From Phoronis australis (lineage: Eukaryota; Phoronida; Phoronidae), in assembly GCA_002633005.1 (NCBI GenBank), contig NMRA01000401.1, positions 5,521 to 69,520 of the forward strand: a DNA stretch of 64,000 bases, read 5' to 3'. The position numbers and the translations under genes were made by a program. Positions 1-11,776 of the stretch are shown here, in pieces. The notes beneath the pieces were generated by a model that had not been told where the DNA came from, searched no databases, and was given only the letters and a program-made list of their open reading frames with translations. Each line of letters opens with the position of its first letter. Within the stretch, counting starts at the first letter, position 1.

Positions 1-2204
1 TACAATAGTAAAACATGTAATGTGAGTGTAATATTGTTCAATACAATGGCACTGATGGGACCATATTACTTGTTTTACAAAAAAGTCACCAAAACTGTTG
101 TTTTTACAAATATAAGTTTACTAAGCTCTTTGGTGATTATTAGGTAACTTCAAACTCAAATTTCTCAAAAATGTGCAACTTTATATGTGGGAACTTTTTA
201 GATTTTGAAAACACTCTAATAAATGAACTAAAAAACACCAAAATAAAATTGCCCCCCTAAAGTACTCACAAAAACCATTTTCTAGAGGCCCTACAAAATC
301 TGGCCCACCGACTATTTATAGGTGTGTCCTGAAATGAAAGCAGTTATTGGGGAAAACATCGGTCATGCCAAATATGCAGTAGTTTACATGTTCTCCTTCC
401 TATTATTTCTTTTCATCCAAAACTTTTTGCCATTCGAATTATAATTGTGTTTAAAAATTCAAAACAAGAACAACGTAACTGTGATCACATTTCTAGCAAA
501 CAAGTTGAAGATACTCAGACATTCGGCTTCCTTTCCATTAAAATCAGTATAAAATTAATTTTAACAAAAACCAGCATTATCAATACCTATTCTCAAATGA
601 TGCGCTTTCAGCATGAACTTATTTTTTCAGGCCGCTGGAAACACTACGAGAAATGCTCTAACTCATGCTATACATATTTTTACTATCTTTCTTTTCATAG
701 TCAGATTTAAGATCAGCAACCTGGGCTAAACCGTTTTAATGTTATTTTTTGTCCATCAGCCAAGCCTTTTTACTCTGATAGCCGCGGTAAATGTATAAAC
801 TGCCTCTACTATGGGTACAAAAAATGAGTTTCTCAGTTTGTGATTGGTTAATGCTGTTCAAAATATTGTAACAATTTAATCCACACAAAAATCGTTTTTA
901 AAGAACATGTACAACATCCAACGGGGGAGGTTTTTAAGAAGTAAAATAGAGTTATTTTATTCATACACTAAAAAATAAATTACCAAGTGAAAGTAACCTG
1001 GTGCGCATGCCAATTTGTCAGTTTTCCGATCATAACATGCGATTACTGAGCCAACCCCCCAGAAATGATCCGTCGGGATGAATGAACTGTGTACTTTTGG
1101 CTGAACCCACGAACTATTTGTCACGTCTCAAAAAGTACCCTTGGTTTGCTAACAATGGCAACAGAAGTACCTTGACCTCAACTTCAACATACGTGTACCT
1201 GTCATTTAACGATAACGCCAAGAACTAAACTTGGAAAGTTACACTTGATTCACACGTGATAACGCTCACGCAGACTTCTCGATTCAGCAAATCAGCGTGA
1301 AAATGAATGAACCCACGTTCACAAGCATCTGTTTACATACTTAAGTAGCATCCGGGTGCTAATTTGCATCCGGGTGTATGTTTAGTCCATAATTCGCTTA
1401 TGAGCATAAATTTCACTACAGATTCGCTTTTTTTCCTCTAGGGGTCTGCGGACTGCAAATTTCGTTTGCGCCATGCACAAATTTGCAAATCCCTCTATGC
1501 AAGCGTTTGGCAAATTTGAAAATGCGCACGAGGCTCTGGGTTGTGACAATCGGATCAGATACGTGTCGTAAACCCCACTAAAGCATTTGGTGAAGTACTC
1601 ATCGAAATGCGAGCATATTCAATGATCTGAGAGATGGTACTCAATGGAAGGTCGGCTTCATACCCTGAAAGCTATATATGGTGAATGTCGCAAGAAGTCG
1701 TTCGGAGTGCGAATGGAGAAAAGTTATGCAAACTCTACAACCAGTTTGACGAGACCTTATTAGATGAACTCCCAGTCTCTTCACATGTTTTATTGGTGAA
1801 ACGTGATAGAACCATGGTAGGCCGCATGAGATGGTGAAATAGGTCAAGAGGTAAAGATACCGGACGTCTAACTGGCAAGAAAGTGGTGCAAGTAATCGAT
1901 GACGCCGATGGTGGTTTATAATAATACAATGGTCTTAATTAACTTCGACTGGAGATGGAAAACCTTCGTGCATACAATACCCATTAACCCGGAAACAACT
2001 GAACTTTTGAGACATACTCAATAACATCTAAACATTTTCTTAGTTTTAACTTTTATCGTACTGTAGTTTCTTACGATGTCCCTCTATATTGATGTTCAAG
2101 ACTCACAGACCGTCATTTCTTCAGACACACATATTGAGATCGACTGCAGGTGACGCAGGATGGTACGCAAATCCGTCGTATTCACAACGGAGTCATTTGA
2201 TTTG
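1..2204. other. Intergenic sequence, no supported gene
   Basis: AT-rich. Open frames are short and none resembles a known protein. A direct repeat of GCATCCGGGTG lies near 1348-1375. Sequence at 1690-1920 is unusually open on both strands but matches nothing I recognise. Confidence 0.6.
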
Positions 2205-2850
2205 TGTACCGCGGCCGTAGGAAGCGGAGGGGCACGGGACCCCAAAAAATTTTTCAGGCGTCAGGGTTAAATCGTGGCAACCGACATAGGCGTGGGGCCT
2301 GGGACAGTCGGGAAAAAAGACTACGAAATACGGATAAGAGAGAAAATTCAAGAGAACGTTTTACAACTCTGTATCAGTGCATGGTTTACCTTTTGATGAC
2401 CCTGGCCAGGACATTGTCGTTAGGGTCTCCGCTTTTGTAGCACAGGTCGTCTTGAAAACGTGCAGGAAATCAATCACACATAAATTTCGAAAAATCGAGA
2501 AAATTTGTAAAGCGAAACTTTTGCGGAGCGTACTAATTTACTTGATTGTTAAATTCAATAAGTCAATTTTGCGAATGCAAAGCTATATTTTCCATATGCC
2601 CTTCTCTGGCAAGGGATAACGGAGACAACTTTCGCTTTAGTTTTTTCTGGAAACTGTATATTACTTGAGAAAAATTGATGACCTGACAAATAACATCAAT
2701 TGCTGCGCATTTCCTATTTGAAAATATATATATTTTCACATTTAGGGGCCCCGCCCTTGAAGGAGGCCATTGATGACATTCAAGTGGTCACCGCTCACGT
2801 AGAGAGAGCCCAATATTTTCCTGTTTTTGTGAAATAGTGCAACCGGCTTT
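2205..2850. repeat. Diverged dispersed repeat, copy at 2.2 kb
   Basis: Collinear similarity with about 26880-27450: a GACCCCAAAAAATTTTTCAG-type block, CTGGCAAGGGATAA, an ATTTAGGGGCCCC block and TTTTCCTGTTTTT occur in the same order and similar spacing. The family was not recognised and no reading frame survives. Confidence 0.45.
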
Positions 2851-3349
2851 CATGTTGAAGGAAGTCACTCCGTGTATGGTTTTGGGACCACACGACGGTG
2901 GAATGAACTGTTACTTTTTTCCAAGCTTAATGATGTTTAACCTTTCCTCTTAAGGTGTCACATTTCAGACGGTGGAGCAGTTCGGGAGAAATGTTCCTTT
3001 GTCACTCTGTACATGCAAATCCGACACTGCCAAGTATTCACGATGGAAGTTGAGATTCTAAATTCATAAAAAACACAAAACATTCTTGCACAGCACAGAC
3101 ATTCGATCCAAACAACCAAAAATGTGGAAAAAATATTGCAGGATTGCCTATATCAAAAGAGTGGAATTTTGAAGAACGTGGAGACCGCTATTTGTGAATA
3201 ACACAAAAAGACTATTTCCGGTGATTAGTTATAAAATAATGTTACTGTTTCCCATAATATCACAAGAATGGTATCTCTTTTGAAGATGGTTACTATGAGT
3301 TGTTGTAAGGAATTCCCACATGTAGAAAACACTGCTGTCTAGGCTACTA

Positions 3350-3530
3350 TTTGACTTCCTAAAACCGCTCTGAGGTGGTGGCGTATTACAATTAAAATCT
3401 CTTGGTCTATTTACACCGACCTCTAGTCTATATACACTGTCAAGACGTTTCGGTCGGTCTCTTCTCCGGCCATCGTCAGGTGTTCCCGCGTTCTTAAAAG
3501 AACGAGCACGGATACGTGGTACACTCATGG
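3350..3530. mobile_element. Penelope-like terminal fragment, copy 1
   Basis: Shares AAAACCGCTCTGAGGTGGTG, TTAAAATCTCTTGGTCTATT and ACGTTTCGGTCGGTCT with the longer copy at 55.9-56.4 kb. Non-coding terminal part only. Confidence 0.6.
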
Positions 3531-4522
3531 TGAGCAAAAATACACCCTAAAGTAATACGGATGCACCATCTCCCATATTCCCCCGGTTACCCGTCAAAAG
3601 TCTGCAAGCATGCATGCAGAAATTGCTTATAACAGTCCGTTTGGATAAACAAATTCGTTGGTTTCTGATTTACTTGTTTATGTATCTACGAAAATCGATA
3701 GATTCATAGATGATTTTTGACAATTAGAAGCTAATCTTGTAAGAATTGATGATGTTTCAGTTAATTTAATTGCAACCTGAAGTTGTAAAACACTACAATC
3801 CTATCCCCAAATAGTAACGTACACTTATAGACGATTTTTTGCATACCTAAAATAACTTGAAGAAATTCGGACTCACAAACCGTAGATAGGAAAAACGTTT
3901 TAAAAATCCTTAATAAACAAAATCAAACTCATTGCTTGGTGTTTTTAGTTTCCAATAGTATTGAGCAATGGTTCTTAAAAACTGAATTGATTGCTCGTCC
4001 TTATTCGCGTGCACGTCATGACTGACGTACCCAAGTTAAAAATAAAATGTAACCATACAGTGGGCCCACCCAGAATCTCAGTAATCCAAGGAAACTGAAT
4101 TTGAACTCCAGGCGTTCAGGAAGTGTATGCGTTTTTGGGACACTCTATCCCCTTCCCCAGTCACCAGAAACTGGACTGCCGGTCGTGTTTCAACTAGGCA
4201 TTTTGAAACAGCCCCAAAGGCATTATACCAGGGACTTCGGGACCTCACCTTTTCAAAAAATTCCTTCAAAGAATGACCTTCCCGAGACTGGATCACAATA
4301 AAACGAATCTTGACCTTAGAGCGAGCTCAGACGGCCGGTGAATCACAGCTGAGCTGACCATCAACTAGCTTTTGTTCATCGGGAATTTCATATTTTCACA
4401 CTATTAGATCTCAGTTATAGCTACTTGAGGCAGCTCCTCGCTACCGGTCCGTGTACTGGTACTAGGCCCATATTTACTCTCCGTGTTGGTTCACGGTTAC
4501 TCAACTCTTGATGGCTTTATCC

Positions 4523-4678
4523 CAGGGGCGGATCCAGGATTTTGAGTTGGGGGACAGGGTAGAGTATTATCCAGGGTTTTACCCATCAGAAATTTGCACC
4601 CCCGAACTGCCAAGTGGAATCTGGGAGAATTTTAGGGGGTCATGGCCCCTTGGCCACCTCTAAATCCACTGACCACTG
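4523..4678. mobile_element. hAT-type MITE (CAGGGGCGGATCC family), copy 1
   Basis: About 155 bp from CAGGGGCGGATCCAGG to a degenerate right end (AAATCCACTGACCACTG). The inner sequence CCCGAACTGCCAAGTGGAAT is shared with copies near 29.0, 36.8 and 50.5 kb. It lies next to the decayed hAT transposase. Confidence 0.75.
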
Positions 4679-4779
4679 TGCCCCTCACTTAGGGCGGACG
4701 TGGGAGATTCGGTAGAACTGAAACATGGTGGCATCGGGAGCACGGGGCGAGGGGTGGCGGAGATGGTGGCCGGATGGGC

Positions 4780-6125
4780 GGGGGGGAGTTGTTTGGCAAA
4801 GCCGGTAGCCCTCAAATTTGTCTTCATATGCCTGAGCACAGAAAATGATGTCTCTGCCTCACAAGATACAGTAGAGGATACACATCCTACATGTATCAAT
4901 ATCAGCTCCCTGGCGTTCTTAAAGATGTCGCAGTCTGCGTGTTTGAGTGGCAAGCAAGTCACTTGGCAATTCCTCTCGACTTAGAACATTCCAAAAGGAC
5001 CGCCAGCGTCTGAATTCTCTAGCTGAAATAAGAGCAAAAGATATGGGTACTTTTTATGTTTCTACTATATCGGTAATTTAACAGAAGACACAACGTGTTA
5101 CTACTCAAGATGCCAATAGTCAGACGGGAGTCAGTCACATTCAGGGAATCTGGTGAGGGCAAGTCTACGTCTCAGAAATGCATCCGATCCTCCAGTGAAC
5201 CTAAGTCTGCATCCCTCATCCTGCTATCTACTAATGGCAAAAGGGACATGACAACTTCCCCCTGCCTGTTGTTTTTCGAAAACCTGGTGGTCAACTGCTG
5301 TGAGAGGCTTTCCCACTGTTCTTCTGTAATACTTATTGGAAGAAACAAGTATTGATAAAAAATTTAATTAAGCACTACGTGACATAGATTTTGGTTTCTA
5401 GCATATAAAGAGGCAATTGGAAATACAAACTAGAATTTAGAATTAATTTTGTGCGCTCGTAGACCCTGTGCTTTATTGGGTAAATTTGGCATGTACGAAA
5501 ATAGATTTCTTTTTTCGCTTTCATTGTACACGAGCATCAAAGAAAACCGACATTATGTATAAGATGTGTACAATTATAATTTATTACCTTTAACTAGGAT
5601 GTTTAGGCAGGAACTTTAGCCCTATGCTTCTGGTGTCTGGACAGCCGAGAAAATCTGGATATCGAATCCAATGTTCTCAGCTATGGTTTGCGCTTCTTGG
5701 AATCATTCAAACCAAACATCTTTGATGTTTGTTCCCAATGCTCGCACTTTGTCAGCTGCTGTGTCAATGAGCTTGTAAACCTCTACAATGTCAGCATCTC
5801 CTTTCTGCAGCTAGTGCCCCTGACCTCTGAGCCCCTTGGGGTTGTCAAGTCCCTTCAGAATGGTTACGAACGCAAGAATATTTAACCTGTTCTTTATGCA
5901 CTGCCTCAAACCAAGTGCTTTTGTTGACGATGTATCCCAGGACCAATTTGCATTTCTTGCTATTTTGCTAATAAACGTCCAAATATCCGAACACTTGAAA
6001 CCCGAAGATGTAATACCAAATAACGCCAATGGGCATGGCGGTAATTCCTGATATAGAAGACGGCACTGACCGTTTTTGCGGGTAGCACGACGGTCAGTGA
6101 TGAGGTTGGAATCAGGACTCCTCAT
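4780..6125 (-). pseudogene. hAT-family transposase, decayed
   Basis: Minus-strand segments in transposase order: IKNRLNILAFVTILKGL and LQKGDADIVEVYKLIDTA near 5750-5900; SQQLTTRFSKNNRQGEVV near 5250; DLPSPDSLN near 5150; and the dimerisation segment SCEAETSFSVLRHMKTNLRA near 4800-4860. Stops interrupt it at several points, so it is not functional. The best fit is the zinc-finger MYM/DUF4371-like branch of hAT transposases. Confidence 0.65.
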
Positions 6126-6939
6126 TTGCTGGGCTGAAATGAATAGTTAGGGGGCTTATTGAACACACTATTTAGTCCCGCAAGACTGCTAAGAAAGTAG
6201 GCTACAGCCTATAACCGCAATTTCTGGTACTCTGTACGCTCTTCGCGAGTGCGGTCACCTTGTAAATGTGTGATCCCCCCGGGTTCATTCCTTGTATAGG
6301 CCTAACTTGCTAGGGTGTATCTTGAAACGGACTCGCGACACACAGCGTCTGCCCGACAATGGCTTTTACAAGGGTACGTCAAGCTGTTCGATCTTCGGAA
6401 ATCGAGTTGATTGGTTTTTAAAATAAACGCATTACATGTACACAGTATGTTTATTGCGCAAGACAACTTTAGTCAAATTCATTATAAACGTGTGGAGTGT
6501 AATAGCATGACAAGGCATTTCAGATGAGTTAAAAACGTTACACGTTGAGTCACCTGAATATCAGGGTGCGGTACCACAGTAAGGGTACCACAGTATTTTC
6601 CCTAATATTAAAGTTTAGATCTTAGAGTAAAGACGCTAAGTTACCTGAAAAAATCAGCTATAGGTCTTTGATTTTTCCTCAGTGGATCCATTTAAAGTGC
6701 TTGGCTACTTCATACTGACTCGACGGAAGCGTATACTCTGACGTCACCGATAGCGTGCGAGGCCTTCCCCCCTGCCAGTCTAAAGGGTCTGTGCAGGGAG
6801 ACAAAATTGAACTCCGCGCAACTTACCTATGAGTGACGAAAACTCGGAATACGTTGTTTTTTGTGATTACAGCAAACCATAATGCAAAGAAAATGTATTT
6901 TTTCAGGGTGAACACCCCTCAATTATTTAGAGATGGTTT

Positions 6940-7072
6940 AACTGGGGTTTAGCCACGCCGGTGGCGCCCTTTTCGTTTCGCTGGCGAAGTTTTTTATTTT
7001 TATTTTTTGATCCTGTCCCAAGGGGGGGGGGCGGTTTAAACCACCTGACCTCCCCCCGTAGATCCGCCACTG
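6940..7072. mobile_element. Fragment ending in a hAT-type inverted repeat (GATCCGCCACTG)
   Basis: The right end GTAGATCCGCCACTG matches the termini of the CAGTGGCGGAT family. The T-rich stretch before it, TTTTTTGATCCTGTCCCAAG, recurs at 8420-8440, so these are two pieces of one repeat family. The left end is unclear. Confidence 0.45.
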
Positions 7073-7078
7073 CACGTA

Positions 7079-7206
7079 ATCAAACTTTTTTTTCGAGCAG
7101 TCTTGCGTTCCGTTGCCCAAATCGGCAACTGGCAAATTTTACTCCTCTATTTTCACCACGCCCGCCCTCTTTAGGAACCGTCTTTACTGGGGCCATCTAG
7201 AGGCCT
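7079..7206. repeat. Dispersed repeat shared with 46399-46545
   Basis: AATCAAACTTTTTTTTCGAG and about 110 further bases align with 46399-46545, with substitutions and small indels. Family not recognised. Confidence 0.6.
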
Positions 7207-8486
7207 CTACCATATTTGCAAAATCCAATGTCAAAAGCTGTCTGTTAATGAAATCGACTACAACCGAATGAAATACACCGCTATAAGTTGAACAAAATCA
7301 ACATCATTTTAACAGACAACACTTCAACAGTTGTTCGGGAATTTTTCATCAAAAATACTGTGACGGATTTTCTGACGCGAAGGCGTTTTTCTTTTAGTTT
7401 TATATGCAGAAACATCTGCACAACCAGTGAGCCTCAACAAAACCGTGGTCCCTGCTGTTTGAACACCACGTGACCTCGAGGTACAGCCGTACTCTGCAGG
7501 CTCAACGTGTCGCCAGTCAGTGCAGATCGATAGTTTAGGTGTGATATGTCCCAACAGTACTACCCCCCGGACCCCCAGAAGTTACGCCCCTCACGTAGGC
7601 CCTACGCGGTGGTCTGGGTATTTTCCAGCGACAGATCATGTCTATGTCAACAAGGGCCACTGGCTAGCGAGATAAGATATGACTAGCCACTAGATGAGTA
7701 TAAATAGTCGGGGACTCTGAGGACAATACGTCAAAACTGCGCAGAATCCCTAACGATGACGTTACCAGCCAAACGTAATCAAACCAGAAGAAGGCGAACG
7801 AAAAAAGGTAAGAACCCCGCAACAGCTCTGTGATGAACAAAAAATCAGCAAACCACGTCGGTGTCTTCTTCAGTTGAGTTGTTTCTTTCAATGCGCGTAC
7901 TTTCAGTGTTTTAAAATCAGGTTTGTTTTAATAATAGTTAGCCTACCGGCGGACATTTCGTAGAATGACTTGTGTACGGAGTTCATAGGACGGTGTTGCA
8001 AAAGCGGAATTACAGGGGAGCACGGTAATTTAGCCGTTTTAAAGCCTTATCCAACCGATCTTATTTGTGCAACTCGAAATAATTTTTACATAAGAAAAAA
8101 AATCAACAAAATCTGTCTGTCAGTGTCAACTCCAACCGACTCGACCTGAGCATACAACAACTATAATGGGGCTGTTACTTCTACTCGGTCGCTTGAAAGA
8201 AAAGGATTTTAGTGCAACCCGGGCGAGGCGGAATTAAACCACGGGGCCTTATTTTTTGCCGCGAAAAACCAGTGCAGAGTTCCCCATTAGGTTGTGACGA
8301 CGATGTCGGTGGCAGATCTACGTTTTCAGCTTGGGGGTAAGATTCGCGCGAANGCCTTGTAAGATTGTTTTGGTTTTTGTAGCTGATTTTGTTTCCCTGG
8401 CGACGTACTTTTAATTTTTTATTTTTTGATCCTGTCCCAAGGGGTGAGGCTACGTGACTGAGGCAATGCGTGTGGCCCTCTATATA

Positions 8487-8570
8487 TGGGCGGCGCAGCA
8501 CTGAAATAAGTGGGGAGGTTATAGCCTCTCACTGAGCCCCAGCAGTCACTCACTAGAGTGCGCCGCCCAT
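8487..8570. mobile_element. 84-bp mini-element with perfect 12-bp inverted repeats
   Basis: Ends ATGGGCGGCGCA and TGCGCCGCCCAT are exact reverse complements. The interior CACTGAAATAAGTGGGGAGG is shared in inverse orientation with the elements at 35.5 kb. Confidence 0.65.
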
Positions 8571-8668
8571 CGGTCCCCGGACTAAAAAAAACAAGTTACG
8601 GCGGCTATATACGGCGAGTCGGTGGTTAATTCTATGTTCTTTGCCAGTCAAAATGACCCTGACATATC

Positions 8669-8719
8669 GCAACGGAAATTTCCTCAGCTGATATGTGCAA
8701 CGGAAATTTCCTCAGCTGA
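8669..8719. repeat. 28-bp tandem duplication
   Basis: GCAACGGAAATTTCCTCAGC continuing TGA occurs at 8669 and 8697 with identical sequence. There is no sign of function. Confidence 0.85.
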
Positions 8720-9364
8720 GTTGGCTCAGTATCGGGCACTAGTCACCGGGTTTATCTATTCGAGTGACTGGAGGTCAGCCATCTGTTGTCAGTGTTGTGT
8801 AATAAGCGAAGCAGCCGTCAGCATTGTCTAGGCTATGTGACCTACATTAGACACGACAGGACAGACACGATTTTGCGGCGTGGCTCTATGCTCACTAGAG
8901 GGCGTAAAAACCTTTGTAACAAGCGTTTCGATTGGTTTATTTATAAAACTCAAGGTTATTGGTTACTATGTACATAAATAAGAATGCAGGCACTCATTCA
9001 TTCTCTTTTGTATATCAAGGTTAAAAGGGTAGGGTTTGCATGTCTGAATATACTCCATATTCTCCGTTGGGTTTCAGAATTATACGATTTATTGTTTATC
9101 ACACCAAAATGAAAGCACCGATCAACCACATTTTATTACAGTACAAATAAAATTATAGTCATGGAATGAGATTAGACATTTGATTAATATTTCTGTTAAA
9201 TGTACAATAAAAACATGCATTTTTAAATGCCTTACACAGTTGGTTGCTGTATAAGCAACGCCTCGGCTGTGGATGCCAAAATGCACCGTCTTGAGTTAAA
9301 AAGTGAAATGCACTTTTTTGAACGATATGTAGTTTGTTTCCCAGTGATTTTAACTTCAGGGAAT

Positions 9365-9785
9365 TTATTATTATTATTATTACTTGTTATTATTATTAGG
9401 CCCACTATGTTTGGTTTATTAGTCTATTGTCATTGCTCAAGAAGCATAGTCAATAAGGTTGAAGAAATACGTCACCGTTGCTGACTGTGGAACTGTAGGA
9501 AGACGCTGTAGGAAGAGCGGTGCTCGAAGTTGTTTGTTATATAATTTTGTAGCTGCTTTCATTGCCTCACACTCTGTACAGTCATGCTAAGAAGCAATAT
9601 GTTTTTTATTTTTCTAATCTGGACTGCAGCAATTTCCTCATGGAATACTTTTTATGTCAAAGACATTCGTTTTTTTATCATCCGTAGTTTGTTATGGCTG
9701 GTATTAGAAGTAAGTGAACATTCAGATTTTAAGTATTTATTTATTATTTATTATTTAGTCGTTTATTTATTATTTATTATTTAGT
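9365..9785. repeat. TTA/TTTA microsatellite stretches
   Basis: TTATTATTATTATTATTA near 9367-9400, and a 23-bp block TTTATTTATTATTTATTATT repeated twice near 9735-9785. Simple sequence. Confidence 0.8.
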
Positions 9786-11544
9786 TCAAACAGCTACATA
9801 CAGCTTCACCTCTCTTAAAATGGTGTTCCTTATCAGTTGATTTTTGATATGACAAATTGGCATTTTGATTTTACAATTATCGCTATTATTGAAAAATTAC
9901 AATTGTTACTATTATTACTATTATTGCTGTGGGTTGCAATATAAACCATTATAATTTTGGGTCCAGTAGAGTTCACTGCATGCTTACGTAGTTTTGCACT
10001 TTTTTGGCTATTTTTTACATTTTGTTGTATGTAGCTGAAGGTAATTGGCTACCTTCAAATTTTTCAAAAGCTTTTTAAGTTTTAATAGTAGACCTGTTCA
10101 ACTATATTTCTTAAAATCTTTGATGGTCATAGAATCTTTTTTGGTGCACAAGTTAATGCCCAGGTGTTCGTAATCATGTCATTGCATTTTTTCTAAAAAT
10201 GATTTTCTTTTCATGGGATCGTCATATTCCACAAACAAGCGTTTTTTGCATGAAACTTTTTAATGCAAAATTTGCTACTTTATTCCCGGCATTAGCTGCA
10301 AAAGTGTGTCAGCTAGAATTTTCTTATAAGGCCTTTTAGCCCAAGAACTCCGCTGTCAAGACTGAAGATGCCAATATTCCTTGACAAAATTCTTGATTTT
10401 TACAGCAGAGCCAACTCTCAGGCTAAACGGCCATAAAAAACTGTCACTGTTTTAGCTAAAAGAATAAAGAAACAGAATTTCGATGCTCCGTCAAAAAACG
10501 TTTTTGTTAGTGGCTCATATGTACAGCGACCTTGAAACCAAGATTTCTGTGAGAAAACGCTGTTGCGAGATTATGAGCTTGCGTTGGTGCACATAACTAT
10601 TCACAGATCATCGGGAACATTAAAGACATATAGTTTCATAGTCTGCCATTAATATTTAAATGGTAAAATTTAAGAAATTAATTCCTTGGTAATGAAGTTA
10701 ACCCTGTTACTTTACTGTTTAGTTGTGCATTTTAAAACTAATTCCTAATTCCGAAATTATTTTTTGTTCATTGCTGACACTCGCATAAGTCGACTGCAAT
10801 GAAAAAAGAACATGTCAGCAGGGTAAAAGTGAGTTGTTATTACAGTTAAATAGTTAAAGCAAAGGGATACTTAAAAAAATAAATTCTGGTAGAATGCTTA
10901 GAAAATTATATATTCATATTTAATCAAAATTTCTCAGGCGAATTTGATGTCGATACAAATTTTTTTGAGAAAGACAACACATTTCCATGATTTTAAAGGG
11001 GCACAGAAATTAGTTTTTAGAAGATGGCTCAAATGCTTACATTTCAAAATTCTAAAGAATTGTGCAGATATTGAAATGCTTTGGCTAAAATGACGACGGT
11101 GTACTGGGAAGCCCAGTTAAATGATTTATGAGTTTTACACCTTTCATATTTTGTAGTTGTTTCGTTTTATGCACCCAAGTGTATTCTTGCTCTTAAAAAC
11201 ATCCTTTTTGTGTGTGTTTTTTTTTGTTGTTGTGCAAGTCCAAGTTATTTGCTACATGGACTCACGGTGAGATCGTTAAAATTTCAAATTTAATACATTG
11301 ATTGGTGCATAGTGTTAGGACTTAAATTTCAACTTGGCAAGCTAAATTTTTTGCGTCTCACTTTTGAAACTTAAGTAAATCAAAAACGTTAATTTTTTAC
11401 ATGTATGTCAGACTTTAATAAGCATTTCATGTGGTTCTTTTTCAAAGTCTTGATCCAAACTTGCCAAAACCAGGGGTACTTTGCCTGTGAGTTTGTGCTA
11501 AATTTGGCTTATGCGTGAACTGTACTGTTTTGTTTGTCTTCCAG

Positions 11545-11776
11545 GAAAACATTTAGTAACTATGGGACCATCACGAACTAGCTCGCACGACTCCAGTGGA
11601 ATTGAAAGCTCAGATAACGAGGATCGCTGTTCTCGACCCAGCTCTCCGTGTTTACCTACCAAGTACACGAAGCTGTCGGAGCGGATCCAAGCACGTTTAG
11701 AGACTGGAACACCGTTTTTCTCCCTTGAATTCTTCCCACCCAAAACTGCCAATGGTGCAGTCAATCTGCTAGCAAA
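11545..11776 (+). CDS. MTHFR: MTHFR exon 1 (start codon at 11562)
   Basis: The exon begins after a pyrimidine tract and AG at 11543-11544, leaving 17 nt of 5' UTR before ATG at 11562, and ends at a GTATGT donor in phase 2. It encodes a tail rich in Ser, Asp and Glu ([17 protein letters not shown]) and then the start of the catalytic barrel. The human tail is multiply phosphorylated after priming at a Thr-Pro. Here that position reads CSRPSSP, so the Thr is absent but a Ser-Pro lies close by. Confidence 0.9.

Larger units (their letters stand above)
8572..11544. other. MTHFR upstream region, no supported coding exon
   Basis: Very AT-rich with few recognisable repeats. An MTHFR 5' UTR exon and promoter probably lie here or further upstream, because exon 1 starts with an acceptor, but I see no decisive site. 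Confidence 0.5.

Noticed and set aside
1641-1929. Overlapping minus-strand frames near 1.7-1.9 kb
   Set aside because: Short, no recognised domain, no splice context; the plus strand is equally open, suggesting chance or a worn element.
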